Below, piece after piece: positions 37,501 through 47,578 of a DNA stretch of 64,000 bases. How positions within the stretch are numbered: the first letter of the stretch is position 1; each line of letters begins with the position of its first letter. Origin of the DNA: Amycolatopsis granulosa (GTDB lineage: Bacteria; Actinomycetota; Actinomycetes; Mycobacteriales; Pseudonocardiaceae). The notes beneath the pieces are model-generated. The model saw only the letters and a list, made by a program, of their open reading frames with translations, searched no databases and was not told the DNA's origin. The position numbers and the translations under genes are program-made. The stretch covers positions 1,178,001 through 1,242,000 of the forward strand of contig NZ_JAANOV010000001.1 of the NCBI RefSeq assembly GCF_011758745.1. The letters are read 5' to 3'.

Positions 37501-38249
37501 CCCTCGAGCACCTTCGGGCTGGAGGCCACCTCGGTGCCGTCGGGCAGGGTCGAGATCGTGAAGTCGGCGAAGACGTTCGAGGCCGCCTTCTGCAGCTGCC
37601 GCAGGCACTCCACGGCCAGGGCGCGGATCTCCACGTCGGCGTGCTCGGTGGCCCGCATCGCGATGAAGTGCCGCCAGGCGCGGTAGTTGCCGGTGACCAC
37701 GATGCGGGTCTCGGTGGCGTTCGGCAGCACCGCTCGGGCGGCCTGACGCGCCTGCTTGCGGCGCAGCGTGGCACTCGGCGCGTCGGCGAACTTGTGCTCC
37801 AGCCCGGCCAGCAGCTCGTTGTAGGCGTCCACAGAGGCCTGCGCGGCCTTGCGGAACTTCTCGTGCAGCTCCGGGTCGTTCGCGATGACGTCCGGCTCCA
37901 CGAACGCCGCGTCCCGCTCGGGCACGTACCGCTGCGACAGCTGGGAGTAGGAGAAGTGGCGGTGGCGGATCAGCTCGTGGGTGAGCGAGCGCGAGATGCC
38001 GCTGATGTAGAAGCTCACCGAGCCGTGCTCCAGCACCGACAGGTGGCCGACCTCGATGATGTGGTCGATGTACCCGGCGTTGGTGGCCGTCCTCGGGTTC
38101 GGCTTGCTCCACGACTGGTAGCAGGCGCGGCCGGCGAACTCGGCGAGCGCCTCACCCCCGTCGGCATCGGTCGACCACGGGATGTCCTCCGGTGGGAAGA
38201 ACTCCGTCTTCGCGATCAGCTGCACCTTCGGCGACACGGTCTCGGCCAT
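37497..38249 (-). CDS. thyX: Flavin-dependent thymidylate synthase
   Basis: 250 residues from ATG 38249 with GGAAGGAG upstream. The ThyX motif RHRX7S is [11 protein letters not shown] (95-105), and the catalytic region [21 protein letters not shown] is intact. It makes dTMP from dUMP with methylenetetrahydrofolate, FAD and NADPH. It is divergent from the RHH gene; operator 1 of that gene lies in the shared spacer, 62 bases from the thyX start, so regulation of thyX by the same protein is possible. The mycobacterial order thyX-dapA is interrupted here by other genes. Confidence 0.96.
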   Translation of the reverse strand: MAETVSPKVQLIAKTEFFPPEDIPWSTDADGGEALAEFAGRACYQSWSKPNPRTATNAGYIDHIIEVGHLSVLEHGSVSFYISGISRSLTHELIRHRHFSYSQLSQRYVPERDAAFVEPDVIANDPELHEKFRKAAQASVDAYNELLAGLEHKFADAPSATLRRKQARQAARAVLPNATETRIVVTGNYRAWRHFIAMRATEHADVEIRALAVECLRQLQKAASNVFADFTISTLPDGTEVASSPKVLEG

Positions 38250-38310
38250 CGCACTCCTTCCCCTCACTGTTCCCAGGCAGCGTAACGGCCGGGTACGACA
38301 GACCAGCCGC

Positions 38311-38326
38311 GACACCACGTGGTGTC
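38311..38326. promoter_or_regulatory. RHH operator 1 (GACACCAC/GTGGTGTC)
   Basis: GACACCACGTGGTGTC is a perfect 16-bp palindrome located upstream of the -35 of the RHH gene and between it and thyX. It shares the GACACC/GGTGTC half-site with operator 2. Confidence 0.7.
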
Positions 38327-38335
38327 AATGTTTCC

Positions 38336-38364
38336 TTGACTGACACCATCCATGGTGTCATCGT
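38336..38364 (+). promoter_or_regulatory. Promoter of the RHH gene
   Basis: TTGACT (38336-38341), a 17-base spacer, and CATCGT (38359-38364), six bases before the ATG, giving a leaderless start. Operator 2 fills the spacer exactly, a position that blocks RNA polymerase. Confidence 0.65.
38341..38360. promoter_or_regulatory. RHH operator 2 (TGACACCAT/ATGGTGTCA)
   Basis: Perfect 9-base arms around CC, between the -35 and -10 of the RHH gene. A third half-site, GTGGTGTCA (38363-38371), follows and overlaps the ATG. GACACC-N6-GGTGTC is the core, identical in arms and spacing to the repeat at 9616-9633. Confidence 0.72.
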
Positions 38365-38370
38365 GGTGTC

Positions 38371-38892
38371 ATGGACCTGACGCCGTACATCACCAGCCTG
38401 CGGGAAGACCTCACCGCGACGGCCTCGGCCGGGGACGAGCAGATCCGGCGGGCCGCGGCGCTGCTCTCCGGCGCACTCGAGCCGGCCGCCCGGCTGGCGC
38501 TGATGAACGCGCTGGCCGACCTCGCCGCCGAGGCGACCGCGCAACTGCCCAGCCACGTCGTCGAGGTGCGCCTGGACGGCCGGGACGTCCGCGTGGTCGT
38601 CACCGGCACCTCCGGCGACCGTGAGCGGGCCGACCGGCCCGGGCCGCCCCCGCCACCACCGCCGCCGCAACCACCGCTCGTGGAGGGCGGGGACATCTCC
38701 AGGCTGACGCTGCGCATGGTGGAACGCATCAAGGAACAGGCCGAGCGCGCCGCGGCCGCCCAGGGCGTCTCGCTGAACACGTTCATCTCGCAGGCCGTGC
38801 AGGGCGCGCTGCACGGTTCGCAGTCGTTGCGCGCCGAGAAGCAGGCCGGCTCGCGATCCGAGTCGCACCTGCACGGCTGGGTGAAGGGATAG
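38371..38892 (+). CDS. HicB-type ribbon-helix-helix protein with a poly-Pro linker
   Basis: 173 residues. N-terminal 80 residues (MDLTPYITSLREDLTATASAGDEQIRRAAALLSG ... SHVVEVRLDGRDVRVVV) of HicB-like form, a run of seven or more prolines (about residues 91-100), then an RHH domain (about 108-145: ISRLTLRMVERIKEQAERAAAAQGVSLNTFISQAVQGAL). No HicA-type toxin gene is adjacent, so a classical HicAB system is unlikely. The promoter carries strong palindromes, so autoregulation is expected. It forms an operon (2-base gap) with a DUF4097 protein; this pair is common in actinobacteria. Confidence 0.85.
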   Translation: MDLTPYITSLREDLTATASAGDEQIRRAAALLSGALEPAARLALMNALADLAAEATAQLPSHVVEVRLDGRDVRVVVTGTSGDRERADRPGPPPPPPPPQPPLVEGGDISRLTLRMVERIKEQAERAAAAQGVSLNTFISQAVQGALHGSQSLRAEKQAGSRSESHLHGWVKG

Positions 38893-38894
38893 CC

Positions 38895-39791
38895 ATGACC
38901 GATCCGGAACTCGTGCGCACACAGACGTTCCCGCTGCCGGGACCGCTGGAACTGGACATCGCCGTCACGGTGGGGAAGGTCGAGGTGAAGCTCGACGCCA
39001 CCGAAGCCGAGGCGACCGTCGAGATCCGGCACGACCCGGATGCGCAGCAGCCCTGGTCGCAAGGGATCTCCAGCCTGCTCAGCTGGGTGAGCGAGCGGTT
39101 CGGCGACCAGCTGGGCACCGACCTGAACGGGACGCCGGCCGACGCGGTGCAGCAGACGCGGCTGGAGCAGACCGGCAACCGGCTGACCGTGCACGCGCCG
39201 AAGGCCCTGCCGCTGCGGAACATCCCGCTGGCGATCACGGTGATCGCGCCGGCCGGGACCACCGTGGAGACGCGGGCGGGGTCGGCGGACGTGACGGTGA
39301 CCGGCCCGGCCGGCCGGGTCGACCTCGCGACCGGAGCGGGCGAGATCAGGCTGGACCGCACCGAAGGCGCGGCGACGGTCCGCAGCGGGTCCGGCGCGAT
39401 CCGGCTGGGACCGACGCTGGCCGGCCTCCAGCTGCGAACCGGCAGCGGGGCGGTGGAGGTCGCGTCGCTGTCCGGGTCGGCGACACTGGCGACCGGCACG
39501 GCCGACGTGTGGCTTGGCACCGTGTCCGGCTCGGTGCTGGCCCGCAGCGGCAGCGGCGACGTCACCGTCGCCGAGGCGGCCGGCGGGAACCTGGAGCTGG
39601 TGACCGGCTCGGGCGACGTCCGGGTGGGTGTGCGGCCGGGCGTGACCGCCGAGGTCGACCTGACGGCCAGTGCGGGCACCGTGTCCAGCGAGCTGGACGT
39701 GTCCCTGGAACGCCCGGACGGCGAGGTCCCGCTGAACGTGCGGGCGCGCACCGGCTCCGGCACCGTCGTGGTGGCGCGCGCCGCCCAGTAG
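38895..39791 (+). CDS. DUF4097 beta-helix-like protein
   Basis: 298 residues. After a globular opening (LPGPLELDIAVTVGKVEVKLDATEAEATVEI), about 170 residues consist of short repeats of the form xTGSGxVxVxxLxG (VRSGSGAIRLGPTLAG, LRTGSGAVEVASLSG, LVTGSGDVRVGV), which build a DUF4097 parallel beta structure. No signal peptide. It follows the RHH gene by 2 bases and a 10-bp hairpin terminator follows it. The function of these proteins is unknown; a role as partner or sensor for the RHH regulator is a reasonable guess. Confidence 0.86.
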   Translation: MTDPELVRTQTFPLPGPLELDIAVTVGKVEVKLDATEAEATVEIRHDPDAQQPWSQGISSLLSWVSERFGDQLGTDLNGTPADAVQQTRLEQTGNRLTVHAPKALPLRNIPLAITVIAPAGTTVETRAGSADVTVTGPAGRVDLATGAGEIRLDRTEGAATVRSGSGAIRLGPTLAGLQLRTGSGAVEVASLSGSATLATGTADVWLGTVSGSVLARSGSGDVTVAEAAGGNLELVTGSGDVRVGVRPGVTAEVDLTASAGTVSSELDVSLERPDGEVPLNVRARTGSGTVVVARAAQ

Positions 39792-39832
39792 GGCCGCCGC
39801 AGGGCGGTGACCGGCCGCCCACCGGAGTGGTG

Positions 39833-39865
39833 GGGTGGTGCGGCGTGGGGCTGGTCGCACCACCC
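39833..39865. terminator. Bidirectional hairpin between DUF4097 and YcaQ genes
   Basis: Perfect 10-bp stem GGGTGGTGCG/CGCACCACCC with a 13-base loop between convergent genes. No U tract on either side. Confidence 0.6.
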
Positions 39866-39899
39866 TGCGTCCCGGACGCCCGGCGCCGGCCCCGGCTTC

Positions 39900-41117
39900 T
39901 CAGGCCCGCCGCAGGACCGGCGCCAGGTCACCCCGCTCCCCCACCACCACGTCCCCCAGCCCGAGCCAGGACGCCATCACCCGCAGTTCCCCCGCCAGCT
40001 CCGCCGCCACCCGGGGCACGTCGGCGCCCGGCTCGGCGAAGGCACCCGGCACGCGCAGGACTCCCGCCTCCCGGTCGGACTTCAGGTCGACCCGCGCCAC
40101 CAGCTCACCGTCCAGCAGGAACGGGAACACGTAGTAGCCGTGGACACGCTTGGGCTCGGGCACGTAGATCTCGATGCGGTACCGGAACCCGAACAACCGC
40201 TCGGTGCGGGCCCGCTCCCAGATCAGCGGGTCGAACGGGCACAGCAGGGCCCGGCCGGTGACTTTCCGCGGCATCCGGGCCCCTGCCACCCGGTAGGCCG
40301 GCCCGCGCCAGCCGCGCACCTCGACCTGCTCCAGCACCCCGGCCTCGACCAGCTCGGCCACCGCCCGGCGGCTCGCCTCCGGGCCCAGCCGGTAGTAGTC
40401 CCGCAGGTCGGGCTCGCTCGCGACGCCCAGTGCGGTGGCCGCGCGGGCGATCAGCTCACGCGCGCCCTGCTCCGGCGGCACCCGCCGGGCCAGGATCTCC
40501 TCCGGGATCACCCGCTCGGTCAGGTCGTACAGCCGCTCGAAGCCGCGCCGCGTGCCGGTGGTCAACCGGCCCTGCCCGAACAGCAGCTCGCAGATCTTCT
40601 TGATCTCCGAGCGCTCCCACCACGACCCGGGCGTGCGCTTCGACTCGCCCTCCAGCTCGCGCTCGATACCGCCCGCCCCGATCGGGCCGAGCTCCTTGAC
40701 CACCGCCAGAACGTCCTCGATCAGGGACGGCGACCGGTCGGCGAGGCGCTGGTAGTGCCGCCACCATCCGGGCCGCTTCGCACCGGACTGCAGCAGCGGC
40801 CAGTCCTCGACCGGGATCAGGCTGGCTTCGTGCGCCCACGTCTCGACCAGCATCCGCGGCCTGCGACTGCTGTGCGACCACGCGGCCTCGTCGATCAGGG
40901 CGGGATCGTAGGCACCCAGCCGCGCGAACAGCGGTGCGTAGTGCGCCCGGACCGCGACGTTCACGGAGTCGAGCTGGATCAGCTGCACCCGGGACAGGGT
41001 GCGGCGCAGGTGCCGCCGGGTCGGCTCGGTCTGCGGCCGGGGGTCGGCGAAGCCTTGCGCGGCCAGCGCCGCCCGCCGCGCGGCCGCCACAGTCATCGTT
41101 TCCATCGTGCCGCTCAT
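39900..41117 (-). CDS. YcaQ/AlkX-type DNA glycosylase (winged-helix DUF1006 family)
   Basis: 405 residues from ATG 41117 (an ATG at 41102, METMTV, is also possible). The winged-helix tandem is followed by the catalytic QLD of VQLIQLDSVNVAVRAHY (the QxD motif of the YcaQ branch, where AlkZ has QxQ). Such enzymes unhook DNA interstrand cross-links. TWAHEASLIPVEDWPLL and a C-terminal sequence ending ELRVMASWLGLGDVVV are characteristic of the family. Divergent from a GNAT gene. I infer the cross-link role from the family. Confidence 0.87.
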   Translation of the reverse strand: MSGTMETMTVAAARRAALAAQGFADPRPQTEPTRRHLRRTLSRVQLIQLDSVNVAVRAHYAPLFARLGAYDPALIDEAAWSHSSRRPRMLVETWAHEASLIPVEDWPLLQSGAKRPGWWRHYQRLADRSPSLIEDVLAVVKELGPIGAGGIERELEGESKRTPGSWWERSEIKKICELLFGQGRLTTGTRRGFERLYDLTERVIPEEILARRVPPEQGARELIARAATALGVASEPDLRDYYRLGPEASRRAVAELVEAGVLEQVEVRGWRGPAYRVAGARMPRKVTGRALLCPFDPLIWERARTERLFGFRYRIEIYVPEPKRVHGYYVFPFLLDGELVARVDLKSDREAGVLRVPGAFAEPGADVPRVAAELAGELRVMASWLGLGDVVVGERGDLAPVLRRA

Positions 41118-41158
41118 GGTGCCAGCACCCACCGACAGAACCGGTAGGTTCTCCCGGC

Positions 41159-41719
41159 ATGAGCACCGTGTCGGTCCGCGAAGCCGTGCAAGCCGACGCC
41201 GCGGAGATCGCCCGGATCCAGCGCGTCACCTGGCGCACGGCCTACCACGACATCCTGAGCGAACAGGCGCTGACCGAACTCGGCTCACCCCTCGTCGAGG
41301 CGCGGTGGGCGGAAGCGATCGGCCACCCCGGCTCGCGGGTCCACCTCGCGTTCGAGGGCGCGTTCGCCGTCGGTTTCTGCGTGGCCGGCCCGGCCCCGCA
41401 GGAGGACGTGGCGGACGCGGCGGGCACCGTGCCGCCGGACGCCGGGCGCACCGGGCTGATCGGCACGCTGCTGGTGGAACCGCGCTGGTCCCGCCGCGGG
41501 CACGGTGCCCGGCTGCTGGCCGCGGCCGCGGCGGGACTGCGGGAGCTCGGCGCCGACCGCGGGATCACCTGGGCGGCGGAATCGGACTCGGCCACGCTCG
41601 GGTTCTACCGGCGTGCCGGCTGGCGTCCCGACGGCACCGTCCGCACCCTCGACACCGGCGCGCGACGGCTGCGGGAACTGCGCCTGACGGGCGCGCTGGA
41701 GATCCGGCTGGTCGAGTGA
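41159..41719 (+). CDS. GNAT N-acetyltransferase
   Basis: 186 residues from ATG 41159 (STVSVREAVQADAAEIARIQRVTWRTAYHDIL). Acetyl-CoA loop VEPRWSRRGHGARLLAAAAAGLRELGADR and a C-terminal WAAESDSATLGFYRRAGWRPDG are typical GNAT features; the first segment resembles the PhnO/RimI-like group with YHDIL. TAGGTT (41145-41150) lies eight bases before the ATG. It ends one base before the stop of the convergent glycosyltransferase gene. Substrate unknown. Confidence 0.88.
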   Translation: MSTVSVREAVQADAAEIARIQRVTWRTAYHDILSEQALTELGSPLVEARWAEAIGHPGSRVHLAFEGAFAVGFCVAGPAPQEDVADAAGTVPPDAGRTGLIGTLLVEPRWSRRGHGARLLAAAAAGLRELGADRGITWAAESDSATLGFYRRAGWRPDGTVRTLDTGARRLRELRLTGALEIRLVE

Positions 41720-41720
41720 C

Positions 41721-43043
41721 CTACCCTTCCTCGCCCGCGCGGGCCGCGGTGGGGACCGCGCCGGCGGGCCGCTCGACGGCCGCCATCATCGGGCGGGTCA
41801 GCTCGCCGGCCAGCTCGAGGTCCAGGTCCTCGGCCGGCGCCGGCTTGCCGCGCCCCCGGAACCACCGCACGGTCATCACGACCAGGAACGCCACGGCCAC
41901 GATCTGGTAGGTGCTGCCCGCGAGTTGTTGTGCGTGGCTCCAGGTCCACCACTCGATCGGCGTCCAGTAGTGCGGCGACAGCCAGAGGATCACCACCGCC
42001 GCCCAGCCGGACACGAGGAGCCACTTGTTGTTCTTCTGCACGCCCATCATCAGGACCAGCGCGGCCGTCGGCAGGGCCAGGACCCAGTGGTGCGACCACG
42101 AGATCGGCGAGATCAGCAGCACCCCGGCGGCGTTGACGCCCAGCGCCATCGGGAGGTTCTCGTCGCGCAGCGCCCGGGCCGTGCCCAGGAACGTCATCAC
42201 CACGACCGCGATGACCCCGACGCCGCCCGCGACGGTGAGCGCGGTGCCGGTCATGTGCAGCTTCTCGAACGTCGCGCTGACCGACTCGTTCGCGTGGATC
42301 GGGCCGATGTTCATGCCCGTGGCGTGGAACACCCGGTCGGTCCAGTACGTCCAGGAGTCGCGCGGCATCAGCACGAACGCGATCGCGGTCATCACCAGGA
42401 AGCTCACGAAGCTCGTGACCACCGCGCGGAAGTCCTTGCGCAGCAGGAAGATCAACACGAACCCGGCCGGAGTCAGCTTCACCGCCGCGGCGATGCCGAT
42501 CAGCGCGCCCCGCGGCCAGCGCGGGTTGGGCCACAGGACGTCCAGCGCGACCAGCATCATCAGCAGGACGTTGATCTGGCCCCAGAAGATCGTGTTCAGG
42601 ACCGGGTGGGCCACCACCATCGCGCACGCCCCGGCGACCACCATCCACGGCTTGGCCAGCAGCCCCCGCAGCTCCGGCGACGCCTTGCGGTACGCCAGGA
42701 CGATCGGGAACAGCGCCAGGCAGGTCGCCGCGGTCAGCAACGGGTAGCCGATCGACGGCGGGATGATCGCCAGCGGGGTGAACAGCACCGCGGAGAACGG
42801 CGGGTAGGTGTAGGGCAGCGGGCCGCCGACGGAGGAGACGGGCAGCTCGGTGTAGATGGAGTGGCCCTTGAGGAAGGTGTCCGCACCGAGCCGGTAGACG
42901 TCGACGTCCGTCGGCCACTTCCGGACGCCGTGCGCGTAGTAGGCGAGCGCCGCGAACAACACCACGGCCAGCAGGAGCTCCAAGCCCAGGCGTACCCGCT
43001 CGGCGGTACTGCCGTACCTCATCGTCTCGATGACAGCCTTCAC
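41721..43043 (-). CDS. GT87-type mannosyltransferase (DUF2029)
   Basis: 440 residues from GTG 43043 with about ten membrane helices. DVYRLGADTFLKGHSIYTELP with the aspartate-rich loop, PYTYPPFSAVLFTPL (a YPP motif) and ISWSHHWVLALPTAALVLMMG are the DUF2029/GT-C signatures of polyprenyl-phosphate-mannose-dependent mannosyltransferases such as PimE. It probably extends phosphatidylinositol mannosides or lipomannan at the outer face of the membrane. The gene lies next to a GtrA gene, also in polyprenyl-linked sugar transfer. The specific linkage cannot be read. Confidence 0.9.
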   Translation of the reverse strand: MKAVIETMRYGSTAERVRLGLELLLAVVLFAALAYYAHGVRKWPTDVDVYRLGADTFLKGHSIYTELPVSSVGGPLPYTYPPFSAVLFTPLAIIPPSIGYPLLTAATCLALFPIVLAYRKASPELRGLLAKPWMVVAGACAMVVAHPVLNTIFWGQINVLLMMLVALDVLWPNPRWPRGALIGIAAAVKLTPAGFVLIFLLRKDFRAVVTSFVSFLVMTAIAFVLMPRDSWTYWTDRVFHATGMNIGPIHANESVSATFEKLHMTGTALTVAGGVGVIAVVVMTFLGTARALRDENLPMALGVNAAGVLLISPISWSHHWVLALPTAALVLMMGVQKNNKWLLVSGWAAVVILWLSPHYWTPIEWWTWSHAQQLAGSTYQIVAVAFLVVMTVRWFRGRGKPAPAEDLDLELAGELTRPMMAAVERPAGAVPTAARAGEEG

Positions 43044-43145
43044 TCGTTCTCCCAGTCCCGGCCACGCGCGGTCGCGCTCAACAGACGCGGCACGGCCTAT
43101 CTTCGTTGCCCGCGTGATCGATGTTACGAGCGGGTCCCTCTCGTG

Positions 43146-43628
43146 CTACACGCGGCACGGCCGGGGAAACACGATCCAGCGAAGCACGCTGTAGAGGAAC
43201 ACCGCCTCGCACGCTCCGGCGAGGATCCGGGCCAGGTGGTACTCCACGCCCAGCGCGGCCAGGCCGGCACCGGCGCCGAGGATGAACACGACGTAGTTGA
43301 CCGCCACCGCGACCGCGTACCGCACGACCTGCCGGCCGACCGGGCCGTGCGACCGGAAGTTCACCACGCGGTTGAGCACGAAGCTCAGGGCGAACGCGCA
43401 CACGTAGGCGACGGTGATCGCCACCGGGAGCGGCAGGCCGGCCACGCCGTGGGAGAGGGTGAGCAGGAGCAGGTCGACGCCGAACGTGCACCCGTTGATC
43501 AGCGCGAAACCCACGAAACTGGGCGGGACCCGGGTGTTCAGCCCGAACGGCAGGTACCGCACGACCGTCGCGCAGCACGTCGCGAACCCCTCCGCGAACG
43601 ACCGCGTCACCCGGATGTCCCGTTGCAC
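43146..43628 (-). CDS. GtrA-family polyprenyl-linked sugar membrane protein
   Basis: 160 residues with four membrane helices. From GTG 43628 it reads VQRDIRVTRSFAEGF; the GtrA core begins VPPSFVGFALINGCTFGVDLLLLTLSHGV and includes FALSFVLNRVVNFRS, the conserved helix-3 motif. GtrA proteins are thought to flip polyprenyl-phosphate-linked sugars. Longer in-frame upstream sequence is not translated if CATCGT (43635-43640, minus strand), six bases before the GTG, is the -10 of a leaderless transcript. Paired with the GT87 mannosyltransferase downstream. Confidence 0.85.
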   Translation of the reverse strand: MQRDIRVTRSFAEGFATCCATVVRYLPFGLNTRVPPSFVGFALINGCTFGVDLLLLTLSHGVAGLPLPVAITVAYVCAFALSFVLNRVVNFRSHGPVGRQVVRYAVAVAVNYVVFILGAGAGLAALGVEYHLARILAGACEAVFLYSVLRWIVFPRPCRV

Positions 43629-43809
43629 GGCGCCACGATGGCAGAACCGGGTGACGGCAGGATGAGCAGCCGGTAGTCGGCAGGCGGCGGAATGCGTCCC
43701 CGGATCCACCGAGATCACACTTCAGGCTGATATCTTCGAGTGATCCGCCGTGTGATCCTCCGCTCTCCGCGGGGGCGCGCCCGCCCGAGGCCCCCGACAG
43801 GAGGCGCGC

Positions 43810-44331
43810 ATGTTCGCCTGGTTCTGGGTGACACTCGGCGTCGCGTTCGGGTCCGCGATCCTGCCCGTCGTCAGCATCGAGGTGTTCGTGCTGGGGCTCG
43901 TCGCGAGCGAGCCGCGCGTGCACTGGCTCCTGATCGGCGCGGCCGTGGCGATCGGGCAGGTCGCGGGCAAGCTGCTGTACTACCTGGCCGCGCGTGGATC
44001 GATCGGATTACCGCGGTTCCTGCACGACCGCCTGCACCGGCAGCGCCCGCCGAGCAGGCGCCGGGAGTGGTGGCACCTGCGGACCAAGTGGCTGCGCGGC
44101 AAGGTCGAGTGGCTGCGCGAGCGGTGTCACCGGCACCCGTTCTGGATGACCGGCACCTACGGGATCAGCTCGCTGGTGGGGCTGCCACCGTTCATGGCGA
44201 CGACGGTGCTGGCCGGACTGGCCGACATGCGGATCTCGACGTTCCTCACCGCGGGCCTGGCCGGACGGTTCATCCGGTACAGCCTGCTCGCCGCCGCCCC
44301 CGCGATGTTCGCCGGCTGGCTCCACCACTGA
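43810..44331 (+). CDS. VTT/DedA-like membrane protein
   Basis: 173 residues, four hydrophobic segments (WVTLGVAFGSAILPVVSIEVFVLGL, LLIGAAVAIGQVAGKLLYYLAA, YGISSLVGLPPFMATTVLAGLA, LLAAAPAMFAGWL) with the G-K-L-x-YYLA motif of short SNARE-associated/VTT (DedA) proteins, but smaller than canonical DedA. AGGAGG lies a few bases ahead of the ATG. It is alone between a GtrA and an unrecognised gene. Role unknown; possibly lipid or polyprenyl transport. The gap before it (43629-43809) holds a GATCACAC/GTGTGATC inverted repeat and no gene. Confidence 0.78.
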   Translation: MFAWFWVTLGVAFGSAILPVVSIEVFVLGLVASEPRVHWLLIGAAVAIGQVAGKLLYYLAARGSIGLPRFLHDRLHRQRPPSRRREWWHLRTKWLRGKVEWLRERCHRHPFWMTGTYGISSLVGLPPFMATTVLAGLADMRISTFLTAGLAGRFIRYSLLAAAPAMFAGWLHH

Positions 44332-44355
44332 CACCGGGCCGGCACCGTGGAACCG

Positions 44356-44907
44356 TCAGCGCGGGAGCTCGGCGATCACGGCCACCGTCCAGTGCGCCGT
44401 GATCGGGGCCTCCTTCGGCGGCAGGCCCAGGATCCACGCCAACACCGCGGCGGCCCGGGCGTGGCTGTCGAGCAGCCCCCACCGGTTCAGGCGCACCGCG
44501 GCGTCCCGGTCGTAGCCGTGGCACAACCAGGAATGCACGCTCATCAGCCCGGACTCGACGCCGACGATCTCGAACCCGCGCGGCTGCGCGTCGTGCGGCA
44601 TCGGTTCGAACGTCTGGCGGAGCACCAGGCATTCCGCCGCGGCGCGCTCCGCCATGCCGGCGAACTGTGGCCGCAGTTCCCCGGCCAGTGCGGTGGCGTC
44701 CGCGATCGTCAGCCCGATCGCCAGCAGCCGCCCCTCGAAGCGCGCAGCGGAGTCCCGATCGGTGTGCCAGGCCCAGAACTCCGGGCCGTGCTGGACACCG
44801 GTGAGGCACTCGCTCACGCTGATGAAGCGGCCGGGCAGCCAATCCGACGGCAAGCTCGGCCGCTCCGCGAACGGGACCGACAGGTAGCCCGCCAAGACCA
44901 GGTCCAC
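44356..44907 (-). CDS. Unrecognised conserved-looking 183-residue protein
   Basis: 183 residues from GTG 44907, eight bases after the upstream stop. Mixed alpha/beta, no signal peptide or membrane helix, few repeats. Segments include LVLAGYLSVPFAERPSLP, WLPGRFISVSECLTGV, WHTDRDSAARFEGRLLAIGL, LVLRQTFEPMPHDAQP, HSWLCHGYDRDAAVRLNRWGLL and ITAHWTVAVIAELPR. I do not recognise it. It follows the TPR gene and ends the run dapB-TPR-this gene. Composition and codon use look like its neighbours, so it is a resident gene. Confidence 0.7.
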   Translation of the reverse strand: MDLVLAGYLSVPFAERPSLPSDWLPGRFISVSECLTGVQHGPEFWAWHTDRDSAARFEGRLLAIGLTIADATALAGELRPQFAGMAERAAAECLVLRQTFEPMPHDAQPRGFEIVGVESGLMSVHSWLCHGYDRDAAVRLNRWGLLDSHARAAAVLAWILGLPPKEAPITAHWTVAVIAELPR

Positions 44908-44915
44908 CGCGGGTA

Positions 44916-47496
<2,581 letters not shown>

Positions 47497-47529
47497 CGAA
47501 TCCCAACAATCGTCCGCGGGTACACGGAA

Positions 47530-47559
47530 AACGGCCCGCCCCATCCGGGACGGGCCGTT
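47530..47559 (-). terminator. Intrinsic terminator after pnp
   Basis: AACGGCCCG/CGGGCCGTT perfect 9-bp stem with an inner CCC/GGG extension, followed on the leftward transcript by GTTTTCC, a clear U tract. It lies 20 bases after the pnp stop. Confidence 0.85.
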
Positions 47560-47578
47560 CCCGGCTACCGCTTGTGGC

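Noticed and set aside
38371..38892. Classical HicAB toxin-antitoxin pair
   Set aside because: No HicA-like small toxin gene next to it; the following gene is DUF4097.
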